The position numbers and the translations under genes are program-made. A stretch of DNA of 5,455 bases from the NCBI GenBank assembly GCA_035506295.1, contig DATJPR010000048.1, positions 1-5,455 on the forward strand. The letters run 5' to 3'. The number at the start of each line of letters is the position of its first letter. Position 1 is the stretch's first letter. The DNA is from DATJPR01 sp035506295. GTDB taxonomy: Bacteria; Bacteroidota; Ignavibacteria; UBA10030; UBA6906. This document shows positions 4,351-5,455 of this stretch, piece by piece. The notes under the pieces were generated by a model, which was not told where the DNA came from, did no database searches, and saw nothing but the letters and a program-made list of their open reading frames with translations.

Positions 4351-5455
4351 ATGCAAAGATCAATAGTGGTTCTGACTGTGTTGCTGCTCGTAGCGGTAGT
4401 TCCTCTCTTTGGCCAGTTCAAGGATCAGGGGCTGAGTGCCGGAGTCTCCGGCGGCGTCGCCAAAGGGATCACACAAAATACTACGGACAACACGGGTTTT
4501 AATGTGCAGGCCTTCGCCCGGTACCCGTTGCTGAAAAGCTACGTCTTCGGCGAACTCGGCTACAGAATAGGCCGGCTAACAGGAGCCAATCTCGACTACA
4601 CGACCGAAGTGCTTCCGATTGAGTTCCGTCTTCTTATCTCTCCGATTCCGAACAAAGTCTTCAGTCCGTTCCTGTACGCTGGAATCGGAGGCTTGCACTA
4701 CGAGTTAAAGGATCCCTCGTCCGGCTACAGCGCCGACAGCAAGGTCAGCGGCTGGACAGGCGTGGTTCCCGTTGGCATTGGGTTGCCGTTCGCGCTGAGC
4801 GATAATATTGCCCTCGAGCCGTCCGGAGGGTACAACTACACGTTCACGAAGAATCTGAACGGTCAGACGACCGGCAAGAAAGACGCATTCTGGAACGCTT
4901 CGGTGGGCCTGGTCTGGCACGGCGAGAGCGGCAGCGCCGATCCGGACGGCGACGGGCTGTCGAATAAATTGGAGAAGCAATACGGCACCGACCCGCACAA
5001 CCCGGACTCTGACGGCGATGGCTTGTCCGACGGGGACGAAGTGAACGTTTACGCAACCAACCCGGCCAAAGCCGATACCGACGGGGACGGGCTCAGCGAT
5101 GGCGACGAGGTGAACAAATACGGCACTGACCCGACGAAGTTCGACACCGATGGGGACGGGCTCGGCGACGGTGACGAGGTGAACAAGTATCACACCGACC
5201 CGCTGGTCGTCGACACCGACGGCGATGGTTGGACGGACGGCGAAGAGGTGCGGGCGGGCAGCGACCCCCTCAACCCGCTTAGTTACCCCCGCAACCTGGC
5301 CCTGCACGGCACCGCCATCCTCGGCACGCAGCCGGACGTCGAAACGGGCACCTCCACGCCCTACACCCACGCGGGCGCTGCCACGGTTATCAATGACGGT
5401 ATCCTCACCACGCATGTGGACACCTATAACGGCGGGACCGCCAACCAATCCGATT
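4351..5455 (+). CDS. Outer-membrane beta-barrel protein with calcium-binding TSP3-like repeats and a discoidin-like domain (3' end cut off)
   Basis: The frame runs from ATG 4351 to the window edge without a stop (368 residues seen). Residues 1-21 are a signal peptide (hydrophobic IVVLTVLLLVAVVPLF, cleavage near FGQ). Residues about 23-190 alternate in the manner of an OmpA/OmpW-like small barrel: GLSAGVSGGVAKG, FNVQAFARYPL, YVFGELGYRIG, PFLYAGIGGLHYEL, and a last strand ASVGLVWH ending in an aromatic residue. Residues 196-300 hold five D-x-D-G-D-G-x-[ST/GD]-[DN]-G-[DE]-E-V type units exactly 23 residues apart, a calcium-binding thrombospondin type 3-like stalk. DPLNPLSYP (305-313) closes the stalk. 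From about residue 315, NLALHGTAIL and AATVINDGI look like the start of an F5/8 type C domain. In the best-known relatives a barrel plus TSP3 stalk ends in an OmpA peptidoglycan-binding domain, so a discoidin module here is unusual. Third-position GC rises from about 69% (barrel, 190 codons) to about 81-84% after it, by hand count. Function is probably surface or periplasmic glycan binding; this is inference. Confidence 0.85.
   Translation, partial: MQRSIVVLTVLLLVAVVPLFGQFKDQGLSAGVSGGVAKGITQNTTDNTGFNVQAFARYPLLKSYVFGELGYRIGRLTGANLDYTTEVLPIEFRLLISPIPNKVFSPFLYAGIGGLHYELKDPSSGYSADSKVSGWTGVVPVGIGLPFALSDNIALEPSGGYNYTFTKNLNGQTTGKKDAFWNASVGLVWHGESGSADPDGDGLSNKLEKQYGTDPHNPDSDGDGLSDGDEVNVYATNPAKADTDGDGLSDGDEVNKYGTDPTKFDTDGDGLGDGDEVNKYHTDPLVVDTDGDGWTDGEEVRAGSDPLNPLSYPRNLALHGTAILGTQPDVETGTSTPYTHAGAATVINDGILTTHVDTYNGGTANQSD
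4936..5280 (+). repeat. Five tandem 69-bp units encoding calcium-binding TSP3-like repeats
   Basis: Units start at 4936, 5005, 5074, 5143 and 5212, each 23 codons long with no length change. The core DTDGDGLSDGDEV is nearly constant, followed by a variable segment usually ending in [TN][DN]P plus three residues. Units 3 and 4 match at about 53 of 69 bases by hand comparison, with most third-position changes silent. The first unit is the most diverged (ADPDGDGLSNKLEK). Confidence 0.88.

Noticed and set aside
4209..4502. 97-codon plus-strand open frame overlapping the start of the barrel gene
   Set aside because: It lacks a ribosome site and runs out of frame through a gene with GGAGGA, a signal peptide and barrel strands.
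4705..5448. 247-codon minus-strand open frame with a repetitive Val/Arg-rich product
   Set aside because: It is the complement of the D-x-D-G-D-G repeats; its periodicity is inherited from the plus-strand stalk. The plus-strand frame has a signal peptide, a strong ribosome site and known motifs.

Overview
The window reads as a fragment of a genome from the Bacteroidota/Chlorobiota/Ignavibacteriota side of the FCB superphylum. The strongest clue is the C-terminal sorting domain of the large central protein. It has the NYPNPFNPKT opening and the LVVYDILGRE / LSSGVYLCRLTAG blocks seen in type IX secretion (T9SS) cargo, especially in Ignavibacteria-like lineages. Base composition is moderately GC-rich. 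No genus can be assigned from the sequence alone.

Layout. (1) 2-424 (+) is the C-terminal end of a protein that starts before the window. It carries an F5/8 type C (discoidin-like) domain of the kind that ends many GH20 beta-hexosaminidases. (2) 425-655 is a short spacer with a weak hairpin and a weak promoter candidate. (3) 656-2791 (+) encodes a 711-residue secreted protein made of 13 Asp-box (BNR/sortilin-like) repeats plus a T9SS sorting domain. (4) 2792-2939 is the gap between two convergent genes. It holds a 7-nt-period repeat and an inverted repeat. (5) 2940-3839 (-) encodes an exported TIM-barrel protein of the sugar phosphate isomerase/epimerase (AP endonuclease 2-like) fold. (6) 3840-4350 is a 511-bp divergent intergenic region with a consensus-like sigma70 promoter facing right and a long, partly structured leader. 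(7) 4351-5455 (+) is a gene cut by the window end. It encodes a signal peptide, a small outer-membrane beta-barrel, five 23-residue calcium-binding (thrombospondin type 3-like) repeats and the start of a second discoidin-like domain.

All four proteins look exported or surface-linked (for the first, from its homologues only), and two carry discoidin-like modules that usually bind carbohydrate. This suggests a cell-surface/glycan-interaction neighbourhood rather than a tight operon: strands alternate and the spacers are long. I see no RNA gene, transposase, CRISPR array or defence system. The least ordinary signals are the heptamer repeat family found both inside the T9SS sorting-domain coding sequence and, in opposite orientation, just downstream of the gene; the barrel-stalk-discoidin fusion with a codon-composition step at the domain boundary; and the long leader behind a near-perfect promoter.
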